Positions 8,788 to 15,830 of a stretch of 64,000 bases of DNA are shown here, piece by piece; within the stretch, counting starts at the first letter, position 1, and every line of letters begins with the position of its first letter. The translations under genes were made by a program, and so were the position numbers. The notes below the pieces were generated by a model. The model saw only the letters and a program-made list of their open reading frames with translations, was not told the DNA's origin and ran no database searches. The DNA comes from Cohnella candidum (GTDB lineage: Bacteria; Bacillota; Bacilli; Paenibacillales; Paenibacillaceae): contig NZ_CP033433.1 of NCBI RefSeq assembly GCF_003713065.1, positions 1,895,001 through 1,959,000 on the forward strand. The letters run 5' to 3'.

Positions 8788-9990
8788 TCAGGATTGCCGC
8801 ACCAGACGGTAGGTGTCGCGGGCGATCAGCAGTTCCTCGTTCGTGGGCACGACCAGCGCAGCCACCTTAGAGTCATCGGTCGTGATCTTCCTCGGCTCGC
8901 CGGAACGTTCCGCATTGCGCTGTTCGTCGAGCGCGAGACCGAAGAAAGACAGGCCTTCGCATACCCGCTTGCGGAGCACGTCGGAATTTTCCCCGACGCC
9001 CGCGGTAAACACGACGGCGTCCAAGCCGTTCATGGCGGCGGCGTATGCGCCGATGTATTTGCGAATGCGGTAGGCGTACATCTCGAAGGCGAGCCTCGCA
9101 CTCTCGTTGCCTTCGTTCATCGCCTGCACGACCTCGCGCATGTCGCTGCTGACGCCGGAAACCGCGAGCAGGCCGCTGTGCTTGTTCAGCATCGAATTCA
9201 CTTCGTTCAGCGTCAGGTCTTCCTTGTTGATCGTGAACGGAACGACGGCCGGATCCAGGTCGCCGCTGCGGGTCCCCATCATCAAGCCTTCAAGCGGCGT
9301 CATGCCCATGCTCGTGTCGTACGATTTGCCGTGGAGCACGGCCGTGCAGCTGGCGCCGTTGCCGATGTGGCAGACGACCAGCTTCAGGTCCGCGAGCGGC
9401 CGGCCGAGCAGCTCCGCCGCGCCTCGGACGACGTAATCCACGGAGGTGCCGTGGAAGCCGTAACGGCGGATTTTGTGCTTCCTGTAGAGTACCGTGGGGA
9501 TCGCGTACAAATACGAGGTCGGCGGCATCGATTGGTGAAACGCCGTATCGAATACGACGGCCTGAGGGACGTCCGGGAGGTTCGCCTCAACGGCGGTGAT
9601 CCCCGTCATGTGAGCCGGATTGTGCAGCGGCGCCAAATCGAACAGCCGGCGGATCTCCAGCTTCACTTCCTGCGTCACCAATGCCGACTCGCCGAACGAC
9701 TCGCCTCCGTGCACGACCCGGTGCCCGACGGCTTGGATTTCGCGGATCGAACCGAGCACGCCGAAATCCCGGTGCGTCAGCATGTCGAGCACTTTCCGGA
9801 CGGCCGTCGTGTGGTCGAGGATTTCGCTGACTTCGCGGATCTCCGGCTTGTTCTCCACCTCGTGGGACAAGATGGACGATTCCATGCCGATCCGTTCCAC
9901 CCGGCCCTTCGCCATGACGGACTCGTCTTCCATGTCATAGAGCTGGTATTTCAAGGAGGAGCTTCCCGAGTTGATGACCAATACCTTCAT
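8788..9990 (-). CDS. ackA: acetate kinase
   Basis: Interconverts acetate and acetyl phosphate with ATP in overflow metabolism. The 400 residues begin MKVLVINSGSSSLKYQLY (family N-terminal signature) and include AVGHRVVHGGE, the catalytic region VVFDTAFHQSMP, GFHGTSVDYV, and TRSGDLDPAV. The ASKHA adenosine region FTAGVGENSDVLRKRV is present near the C-terminus. ATG 9990 overlaps the upstream hbd stop by 4 bases, so the two are likely coupled. No pta is in the window. Confidence 0.96.
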   Translation of the reverse strand: MKVLVINSGSSSLKYQLYDMEDESVMAKGRVERIGMESSILSHEVENKPEIREVSEILDHTTAVRKVLDMLTHRDFGVLGSIREIQAVGHRVVHGGESFGESALVTQEVKLEIRRLFDLAPLHNPAHMTGITAVEANLPDVPQAVVFDTAFHQSMPPTSYLYAIPTVLYRKHKIRRYGFHGTSVDYVVRGAAELLGRPLADLKLVVCHIGNGASCTAVLHGKSYDTSMGMTPLEGLMMGTRSGDLDPAVVPFTINKEDLTLNEVNSMLNKHSGLLAVSGVSSDMREVVQAMNEGNESARLAFEMYAYRIRKYIGAYAAAMNGLDAVVFTAGVGENSDVLRKRVCEGLSFFGLALDEQRNAERSGEPRKITTDDSKVAALVVPTNEELLIARDTYRLVRQS

Positions 9991-10859
9991 GGGAGCCTGT
10001 CACCGTCCTTGCCGTATTGGAAAAAGCCGACCCCGGTTTTGACGCCGAGCTGGCCGGCGCGCACCTTCTTCTTAAGCAGGAATGACGGACGGTATTTGAG
10101 CTCCCCGTATTCCCGGAACATCCGTTCCAGCGCGGCCAAAACGGAATCAAGGCCGAACCGGTCCGCCATCTCGAGCGGGCCGCGCTCGAACTGATAGCCG
10201 ATCCGCATCGCGGTGTCGATGTCTTCCGGCGACGCGACGCCTTCCTCCATCAGATGCAGCGCTTCGTTGATCAACAGACAGATGAGCCGGGTCGTGACGA
10301 AGCCCGGGGACTCGTACACCATGACCCCTTTTTTGTCGAGGACCATTTCGGTAAAGCTTTTCGTTCTGTCGAACGTGTCGTCCGACGTTTGCAGCCCCCG
10401 GATGATTTCCACCACGTCGACCCGGAACGCCGGATAGACGAAATGCATGCCGATGACCCGCTCGGGATGCTGCGTGACGCCGGCCAGCTCCGTTAAACTA
10501 AGCGTCGACGTGTTGCTGGCGAGCACCGACGTCTCCGGCAAAAAGCGGTCGAGCTCTTCGAACACTTGTTTTTTCAGATCCAAATCCTCGCTGACGGTCT
10601 CGATGACCAGATCGCATTCTCCGAGATCCTGCAGAGATTTTTGCTTATGTATGCGGTTCAGGATCAGCTTCTTCTCCGCGGCCGTGATCGCCCATCTTTC
10701 CATTTGGCGGTCCAGGCTCGCTTCCAGCATCTCCAGCGCCGATTCCAGATGCTCCTGGGACTTCTCGACGAGAAGCACGTCCAATCCCTTGACGGCCAGC
10801 ATCTCGGCGATGCTCCGGCCCATCGTGCCCGCGCCTACGACTCCGATCGTGCGAAACAT
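9987..10859 (-). CDS. 3-hydroxyacyl-CoA (3-hydroxybutyryl-CoA) dehydrogenase
   Basis: NAD-dependent oxidoreductase acting on 3-hydroxybutyryl- or longer 3-hydroxyacyl-CoA. The Rossmann motif GVVGAGTMGRSIAEML sits at the N-terminus, SNTSTLSLTELA is the substrate/NAD loop, and the catalytic histidine lies in MHFVYPAFRVDVVEII, where most relatives have MHFFNP. The C-terminal dimerisation domain (GFVTTRLICLLINEALHLMEEGVASPEDIDTAM) is complete. The 290-residue length is typical of Hbd/MmgB. It is the first gene of the hbd-ackA-asnS-dnaD run; the exact chain-length preference cannot be read from sequence. Confidence 0.88.
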   Translation of the reverse strand: MFRTIGVVGAGTMGRSIAEMLAVKGLDVLLVEKSQEHLESALEMLEASLDRQMERWAITAAEKKLILNRIHKQKSLQDLGECDLVIETVSEDLDLKKQVFEELDRFLPETSVLASNTSTLSLTELAGVTQHPERVIGMHFVYPAFRVDVVEIIRGLQTSDDTFDRTKSFTEMVLDKKGVMVYESPGFVTTRLICLLINEALHLMEEGVASPEDIDTAMRIGYQFERGPLEMADRFGLDSVLAALERMFREYGELKYRPSFLLKKKVRAGQLGVKTGVGFFQYGKDGDRLP

Positions 10860-10966
10860 GTTGTTCGTCCTCCCCCTGCGACGTTAAACCATTCCGTAAA
10901 CGGGATATTCCCATCTTATCATAACGGGAAGTCACACGGTAATGGAGCGCGCGGCGGTTCAACGAC

Positions 10967-11003
10967 AAAAATCGTCCGGAGGCCAAGCAAGCCCCGGACG
11001 ATT
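10967..11003 (-). terminator. intrinsic terminator after the anti-sigma gene
   Basis: A 10-bp helix AATCGTCCGG/CCGGACGATT around a 14-base loop (which can pair GCC/GGC) is followed on the - strand by a T run (A run at 10967-10970 on +). It lies 24 bases past the stop of the 11027-12163 gene and separates it from hbd. Confidence 0.85.
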
Positions 11004-11026
11004 CTTTGACATGCGAAATGATGGAC

Positions 11027-12163
11027 CTAAAGCCCTCTCATGTAGGTAATCCAGCGCTGGACGTACCCGTCTTGCGCCCACTGGACCATCACTACGGATT
11101 CTCCTGCCCCGAGAGGAATGCTGACCGTGTCCGGCGAAACGGACTTCCCTTCCCGCACGGCATGAACGCGGATTTCACGGCCCGTCACGACGCCCAGCAC
11201 GTTGCCGTAAGTGAACGCGTCCTGTGCGCCGGGCTCGATCGCCTGGATATCCTCCCAGGACATCGTAAGCACGTCGTGCTGGACAAGCTGCGACGGCAAT
11301 GCCGAGGGCAGACCGTCGACCGTCTTGGATACCGCTACCCATTGTCCCGGATTCCTGCTCACGCTCCATTGCTGAACGCCGGCGACCGAAGGCTCGGCAT
11401 TCGGAAACAAGTCGCGGAGGGCGGTATGCGGTTCCGAAGCAGCCGTCTTCGCCTTCAAGTTGATCTGGTTGATATGTTTGACCCACCAGTTGACGGCGGG
11501 TGCTCCCTGTCCGTCTTTGACGGTAGATTCCACGGCCAAGTAGGCGTTGCCGGCGTAGAGAACCCGTTCGGAGAGCAGATAATCGGGCACCGCGACCGCG
11601 GCATCGAGCTTGGTCGATTTCCGGTTCGTTGCCTGGGTCGCTTGCAGCGTTTGCCGGCCGTCCGCCGATTCCACCGCGGCGATATGCCAAAAATTTTGCC
11701 CATACGGCATGTACAATCCGGCGGTGTTCGCCATCAAGCCAAGCTCGTCGGGATCGCTGCCCTTCGGGGCCACCAGCACCGTCCGGTAGCGGCTCGTCGG
11801 GAAGGACCCCGATTCCTTGCGGTCGGTCCGAAGTCCGATGAGGAGAGCATATGGCGTAGCTTTGGGCGACGCGAGCGCAGTAGGCACCGGCGTGCTTGCC
11901 TGTACCGGCGACGCGATCGCTTCTTCCGACTGCCGCCCCCGCTCCAACGGGCCGTTCCACAGCCAAATCCCGAGAAGGATCAAAGCGAACGATGCGAATG
12001 CCGCCGCGGGCAGGCGCCAAGCGAACCGGCGCGGAGACCTTCGTCCGCCCCGTTCCGCGTCGATGCGCTCCCGGATCTTCTTTTTCAGCTCTTCATCGAA
12101 TCCGGCCCGCGCGAACGGGTCACGTCCCAGCTGTTCCTTCAGTTCCTTGTCACTTAGGTCCAT
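11027..12163 (-). CDS. putative membrane anti-sigma factor with large extracytoplasmic domain
   Basis: The protein has 378 residues. The cytoplasmic part, about residues 1-48 (MDLSDKELKEQLGRDPFARAGFDEELKKKIRERID), is charged and helical. One membrane segment runs about 49-69 (LPAAAFASFALILLGIWLW). A Thr/Pro/Ala-rich linker and about 290 extracytoplasmic residues follow without a motif I recognise. It overlaps the preceding ECF sigma gene by 14 bases, which is the main reason for calling it that factor's regulator. No zinc-binding ZAS motif is visible, so the sigma-binding mode would differ from the other pair in this window. The signal sensed is unknown. Confidence 0.7.
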   Translation of the reverse strand: MDLSDKELKEQLGRDPFARAGFDEELKKKIRERIDAERGGRRSPRRFAWRLPAAAFASFALILLGIWLWNGPLERGRQSEEAIASPVQASTPVPTALASPKATPYALLIGLRTDRKESGSFPTSRYRTVLVAPKGSDPDELGLMANTAGLYMPYGQNFWHIAAVESADGRQTLQATQATNRKSTKLDAAVAVPDYLLSERVLYAGNAYLAVESTVKDGQGAPAVNWWVKHINQINLKAKTAASEPHTALRDLFPNAEPSVAGVQQWSVSRNPGQWVAVSKTVDGLPSALPSQLVQHDVLTMSWEDIQAIEPGAQDAFTYGNVLGVVTGREIRVHAVREGKSVSPDTVSIPLGAGESVVMVQWAQDGYVQRWITYMRGL

Positions 12164-12710
12164 GTTCGCTCTGCTCCTTCATCTTGGCTAGTTTTTGGCG
12201 GGCGTGGAACAACCGGGATTTAACGGTTCCTTCCGTGACTCCGAGAACGTCGGCCATTTCCTTCATGGAAAGTTGATGGTGGGCGAACAGGATGATCGCT
12301 TCCCGGTATTTCGCCGGAAGTTGAAGCACCATGTCCCACATTTCGCTCATGGCCCATTTTTCCATCGATTCCTGCTCGACCGAACGGTTCTCTCCCCTCT
12401 CCTCCAGCCAATCGGATAACGTCACCTTGCGTAAAAATGCGGAACGCTGAAAATCGATCGCGGTATTGCGCGTTATCGTAAGCAGCCAAGTTTTGACGGA
12501 GGCGTCCCGCCGGAAAGCGTGAATGTGCCGGTAAACCTTGATGAACACTTCCTGGCTGATGTCGTCGGCCATATCCCATTTGCGGGTGATGCTGTACGCG
12601 TAATTCCAAACTTCCTTGCCGTAGGCGGTCATCAGCTCTTCCAGCAGCGCCTTCGGGTCGTCCGTTTCCACCATGTATTTCAAGTAGTCCATATTCGTCT
12701 CGGAGTTCAA
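12150..12710 (-). CDS. ECF-type RNA polymerase sigma factor
   Basis: Alternative sigma-70 family factor. Region 2 spans LLEELMTAYGKEVWNYAYSITRKWDMADDISQEVFIKVYRHIHAFRRDASVKTWLLTITRNTAID, and region 4 spans LQLPAKYREAIILFAHHQLSMKEMADVLGVTEGTVKSRLFHARQKL with its helix-turn-helix. Region 3 is absent, as in ECF factors. Three starts are possible: TTG 12725, TTG 12710 and ATG 12692. GAGGTG is spaced 7 bases from TTG 12710, which I prefer, but ATG 12692 (MDYLKYMVETDDPK) is also plausible. The membrane anti-sigma gene follows with a 14-base overlap. Confidence 0.85.
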   Translation of the reverse strand: MNSETNMDYLKYMVETDDPKALLEELMTAYGKEVWNYAYSITRKWDMADDISQEVFIKVYRHIHAFRRDASVKTWLLTITRNTAIDFQRSAFLRKVTLSDWLEERGENRSVEQESMEKWAMSEMWDMVLQLPAKYREAIILFAHHQLSMKEMADVLGVTEGTVKSRLFHARQKLAKMKEQSEHGPK

Positions 12711-12822
12711 AGCCCAGCACCTCAATTCCTTAGACGATCCGAAATCGGATCCGGTTCAATCATTCGGACGCATGCCAAGCGGGAAAGTTGCCGTCCTTTC
12801 GATACTATACCTGAAATCCGCG

Positions 12823-12861
12823 AAAAAAAGGGCCTTTCCCATCGGTTTGGGAAGGCCCTTT
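12823..12861 (-). terminator. intrinsic terminator after the FtsH-like gene
   Basis: On the - strand AAAGGGCCTTCCC pairs with GGGAAAGGCCCTT around an 8-base loop, followed by a T run (A run 12823-12829 on +). It begins 10 bases past the stop at 12871. Confidence 0.92.
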
Positions 12862-12870
12862 AGGCAAAAT

Positions 12871-14385
12871 TTAAGAGGCGACGGGATTCGCCGGAGAGAC
12901 GGCCAAACATTCGCGAAGCCGGTCTCCCGACAGCGTCTCTTCCTTCACAAGGATGGACAGCAACTGGTCGAACTTCGCGCGGTTCTCTCCCAGATGCTTG
13001 CGCGTACGGTCCATCAACCCGTTCAAAATGTTGGCGTTCTCCTTCGCCCATTCTACCTGCGTCAACGCTTGCGGATGGATGATGCCGAGCTCCGACATGC
13101 CGGATTCGATCAGCGTCTTCACGATGCCGGTCGCCTGCTCGAAGTCCCCCCTCGAGCCGGTGCTGCGTCCGCCGTAAATCAATTCCTCGGCCGCGGCTCC
13201 GCCCAGGGCGATCATGATTTGATCCTCCAGCGTCTGTTTCGTGTACAGGTAGCTGTCCTTGCGGGGGTGGTGGCGCACATAGCCCAGCGCCTGGCCCCTC
13301 GGCGTAAGCGACACTTGCGCGACGCTGCCGGGACGGAGAACCTCCGCCATGATGGCGTGCCCGAGCTCGTGCATGGCGACGCGCTCGCGTTCTTCCCGGG
13401 TCGTCTCCCGGTCCGTCCGCTCGCCCATCATGACTTTGTCGATCGCTTGCGTCAAATCCGTCTGGCTCAACTGCTCGCGTTCTTCACGCAGCGCATAGAT
13501 GGCCGCTTCGTTCATGACGCTCTCCAATTGGGCGCCGGAGAAGCCGAACGTTTCCTCCGCCACCCGGTCGAGCGATACGCCCTCTTCGAGAGGCTTGTTG
13601 CGGGCATGAAGCTGCAGAATATGCTCGCGGCCTTTCTTGTCCGGCAGATCGACTTGGATATGACGGTCGAAACGGCCGGGACGGAGCAATGCGGGATCCA
13701 GCAGCTCTTTCCGGTTCGTCGCCGCGATGAGCAGAATACGGATGTTTTCGTTGCCTTGGATGCCGTCCATCTCGGTAAGCAGCTGGTTCAGCGTTTGGTC
13801 GTATTCCCGATGCTGACCGCCGTCGCGTTTGCCGCCGATGCCGTCGATTTCGTCAATGAAGACGACGGCGGAATTGAGCTTCAGCTTCGCGGCCTGGGCG
13901 CGGGCTTCCTTGAACAGGTCCCGGATCCGGCTGGCGCCGACGCCGACGTACATTTCAACGAATTCGCTGCCGGATGCGGCCACGAACGCGGACTTCGTGA
14001 AATGCGCCGCCGCCTTCGCGAGCAGCGTTTTGCCGGTCCCTGGAGGCCCGGTCAGCAGAATGCCCTTCAGCGGGCGGATGCCCAGCTTCTTGATTTCCTC
14101 GCGTTTGACCATGAATTCGAGCGCTTCCGTCAATTCTTTCTTCGCTTGTTCCTGTCCGCCGATATCGTCGAAGGAGAGGAAAGTCGGCACCTTGGCGGCG
14201 CTTTTCTTGTTCATCGCGCCGACGGCGATGCCTCCGCGCGCCTTCGTAAGGAAGAACAGCGCAGTGGAAACGAGCAATAAGGTGATGATGGGCATCGGGG
14301 AAACCCCGACGTACATCAGGAATAACAGGAAAACGGGAACGAAGCCGATGGCGATTTCTTTCCCGTATGTTTTCAGCTTACGCAT
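12871..14385 (-). CDS. FtsH-like membrane AAA+ zinc metalloprotease lacking the extracytoplasmic domain
   Basis: A membrane-bound ATP-driven protease of about 504 residues. Two membrane segments (about 11-27 and 32-48) are joined by a loop of only a few residues, where canonical FtsH has an extracytoplasmic domain of roughly 75-100 residues. The rest is standard: Walker A GPPGTGKT 113-120, pore loop FVEMYVG ~142-148, Walker B VVFIDEID ~174-181, second region of homology AATNRKELLDPALLRPGRFDR, and zinc site HELGH 339-343 with a later Asp in SRGDFEQAT. ATG 14385 follows GGGGGT and overlaps the upstream gene by 8 bases. Canonical ftsH sits elsewhere in bacilli (near hpt/tilS), so this is probably a second paralogue. 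Confidence 0.85.
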   Translation of the reverse strand: MRKLKTYGKEIAIGFVPVFLLFLMYVGVSPMPIITLLLVSTALFFLTKARGGIAVGAMNKKSAAKVPTFLSFDDIGGQEQAKKELTEALEFMVKREEIKKLGIRPLKGILLTGPPGTGKTLLAKAAAHFTKSAFVAASGSEFVEMYVGVGASRIRDLFKEARAQAAKLKLNSAVVFIDEIDGIGGKRDGGQHREYDQTLNQLLTEMDGIQGNENIRILLIAATNRKELLDPALLRPGRFDRHIQVDLPDKKGREHILQLHARNKPLEEGVSLDRVAEETFGFSGAQLESVMNEAAIYALREEREQLSQTDLTQAIDKVMMGERTDRETTREERERVAMHELGHAIMAEVLRPGSVAQVSLTPRGQALGYVRHHPRKDSYLYTKQTLEDQIMIALGGAAAEELIYGGRSTGSRGDFEQATGIVKTLIESGMSELGIIHPQALTQVEWAKENANILNGLMDRTRKHLGENRAKFDQLLSILVKEETLSGDRLRECLAVSPANPVAS

Positions 14386-14911
14386 TCGGCCATACCCCCA
14401 AACTTGCCGCCTCGCGAGGGAGCACGACGAACTTCGCCGTTTTCCCGTCCACGAGCCGGATATATACGTTGTCATCGTCCATGTCGGTCGTCGCGGTCAC
14501 GCCCGGAAAACGTGCGGACAGCTTGTCCATGGCATCCCGAATCTCGGAATAATGGCGCGTTTCCATGGCCTGCGCCACATCGAACAGCGAATAGCTCCAG
14601 GCTTTCTCGAGCTGATCGGACGTTTCCGATTCCACGTTGAACTCGAGCTTTTTGCCGCCGATTTGGCCGGCGCCTTCTTCCTTGACCTTGCGGTAGACTT
14701 CGGCGAGGTCCGCGTCGGGTTTCAACTTCACGTTAAGGACGATTTGGCCGGACGTCATGGAAGCCGCGGCCGATTGGACGCCGTTAACCGATTCCGCCAC
14801 GCGGTCCAGCGGCTGCTCGACGCCGTAATGCCGGTACGTGATCCATCCGCCGAACAAGAGCGACGCCGACAGCGCGGCCGTAATCGCAAGCGGCACCATT
14901 TTGATTTTCAT
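14378..14911 (-). CDS. membrane-anchored protein of unknown function, partner of FtsH-like protease
   Basis: A 177-residue protein with one N-terminal membrane segment (residues ~6-24, VPLAITAALSASLLFGGWI) and an outward-facing domain of about 150 residues. The domain has alternating hydrophobic strands (GQIVLNVKLKPDADLAEVY, GKKLEFNVES, NVYIRLVDGKTAKFVVLP) and a helix at DQLEKAWSYSLFDVAQAME. I do not recognise a family. The start has a strong GAAGGAGG. The stop overlaps the FtsH-like start by 8 bases, so the two are likely coupled, and a role as adaptor, substrate or missing extracytoplasmic part is an inference from that arrangement only. Confidence 0.6.
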   Translation of the reverse strand: MKIKMVPLAITAALSASLLFGGWITYRHYGVEQPLDRVAESVNGVQSAAASMTSGQIVLNVKLKPDADLAEVYRKVKEEGAGQIGGKKLEFNVESETSDQLEKAWSYSLFDVAQAMETRHYSEIRDAMDKLSARFPGVTATTDMDDDNVYIRLVDGKTAKFVVLPREAASLGVWPNA

Positions 14912-15058
14912 ATCGCGTTGTCCTCCTTCATATTTTTGCTGTATTTATAGGAAAGTACGATCATGGTTAAATGACGAATAGAAACGCAAGCGTATAGCAA
15001 CGAGTATATCAGTTTTAACCGCCGGTTTGGTGATCAAAAGCTTGGCAAGAACGCCAAT

Positions 15059-15086
15059 GAAAAACGCCCCGTCGAAAGGAGGGGCG
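15059..15086 (-). terminator. orphan intrinsic terminator
   Basis: On the - strand CGCCCC (15086-15081) pairs with GGGGCG (15070-15065) around a 10-base loop and is followed by a T run (A run 15060-15064 on +). The tseB operon already ends at 15230-15272, so this either doubles that stop or ends a short transcript starting between the two. Confidence 0.75.
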
Positions 15087-15229
15087 GATATCGGTTACGG
15101 CCGGCGGCAGATCGTTTGTATAACCTATTATACGTCATCTTAAACGTCCGGTGTCATGAAAGTATTCTCATTTTTGCTATAAAGTTTGATAGACGATTTG
15201 ATAGATAGTTAGCAAGCATATCCGTATGC

Positions 15230-15272
15230 AAAAAAGCCGCATTTCGCTCCCTTCGAAAGGGTGAAATGCGGC
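15230..15272 (-). terminator. intrinsic terminator after tseB
   Basis: A 10-bp helix GCCGCATTTC/GAAATGCGGC with an inner CCCTTTCG hairpin is followed on the - strand by a T run (A run 15230-15235 on +). It lies 30 bases past the stop of the gene at 15303 and closes dinG-rex-mtaD-tseB. Confidence 0.92.
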
Positions 15273-15302
15273 AATCTCAGCATCATACGGCCTCTTTCCC
15301 CT

Positions 15303-15830
15303 TTAATTGCCGGGGAGATCGTAGGCTTTCAGTAAAGCACCTTCTTTAAACGAATAAAAATCGATGCCCTGCTGATCCGAAGCGGGCGATTTGCGATAGC
15401 GGATTTCCCACGCCGGCATACCGCCGAACCAGCCCGGCTGGACGCGAAGCGGCACCGCCGCGGGCCGATCGGCGGCGAATCGTTCCCGGATTCGCGATTC
15501 GGTATAGCCGTCGGACGCCTTCTCTTTGACGATGCCGTCGCTGCGTTCCCACAGGATCCACGACTGGCCGTCCTTGTCTTGGCCGGATACGATCCACAGC
15601 GAGTCATCCCAGGTATACCAGACGGCCTGGTCGATATCGGTCAACCCGCCTTGGACTTTGGCGATGGTGACCGCTCTCCGTTCATCCGCGCGATAACTCG
15701 AATCCGCCGTTCGGACGTAAAGGACGAACGCCAGGACGAGCAGCGCGACGAAAACGATGCCCGCGGCGACCCACTTTCCCATGGAGAGGGAAGTCAGCCT
15801 GCGCCTGCTTTCCGTTCGGCTGAGGCTCAT
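15303..15830 (-). CDS. TseB-like (YpmB) cell-wall protein with PepSY-type DUF5590 domain
   Basis: The protein has 175 residues with a cytoplasmic basic N-terminus, one membrane segment at about 20-42 (WVAAGIVFVALLVLAFVLYV), and an outward domain carrying two PepSY-like repeats: RAVTIAKVQGGLTDIDQAVWYTWDDSLWIVSGQDKDG and GWFGGMPAWEIRYRK. B. subtilis YpmB/TseB, which acts with penicillin-binding protein PBP2A in elongation, has this layout and the same position after dinG and before asnS. ATG 15830 overlaps the mtaD stop by 4 bases. Family assignment rests on layout and synteny more than on strong motifs. Confidence 0.7.
   Translation of the reverse strand: MSLSRTESRRRLTSLSMGKWVAAGIVFVALLVLAFVLYVRTADSSYRADERRAVTIAKVQGGLTDIDQAVWYTWDDSLWIVSGQDKDGQSWILWERSDGIVKEKASDGYTESRIRERFAADRPAAVPLRVQPGWFGGMPAWEIRYRKSPASDQQGIDFYSFKEGALLKAYDLPGN

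Larger units (their letters stand above)
14912..15302 (-). other. 391-bp intergenic region with two - strand terminators
   Basis: No convincing coding frame. It contains the terminator of the tseB operon (15230-15272), a second - strand terminator (15059-15086) that no gene accounts for, and the presumed promoter of the 14378-14911 gene between about 14930 and 15050. There the - strand reads TGATATACT, a possible -10, without a good -35. Confidence 0.55.

Noticed and set aside
6310..10194. A + strand open frame of about 1294 codons opposite dnaD, asnS, ackA and hbd
   Set aside because: It is antisense to four well-supported genes, has no recognisable domain, and is a typical by-product of high GC with strong codon bias on the other strand. 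The same holds for other long + strand frames such as 11006-12157, 12772-14280 and 46427-48286.
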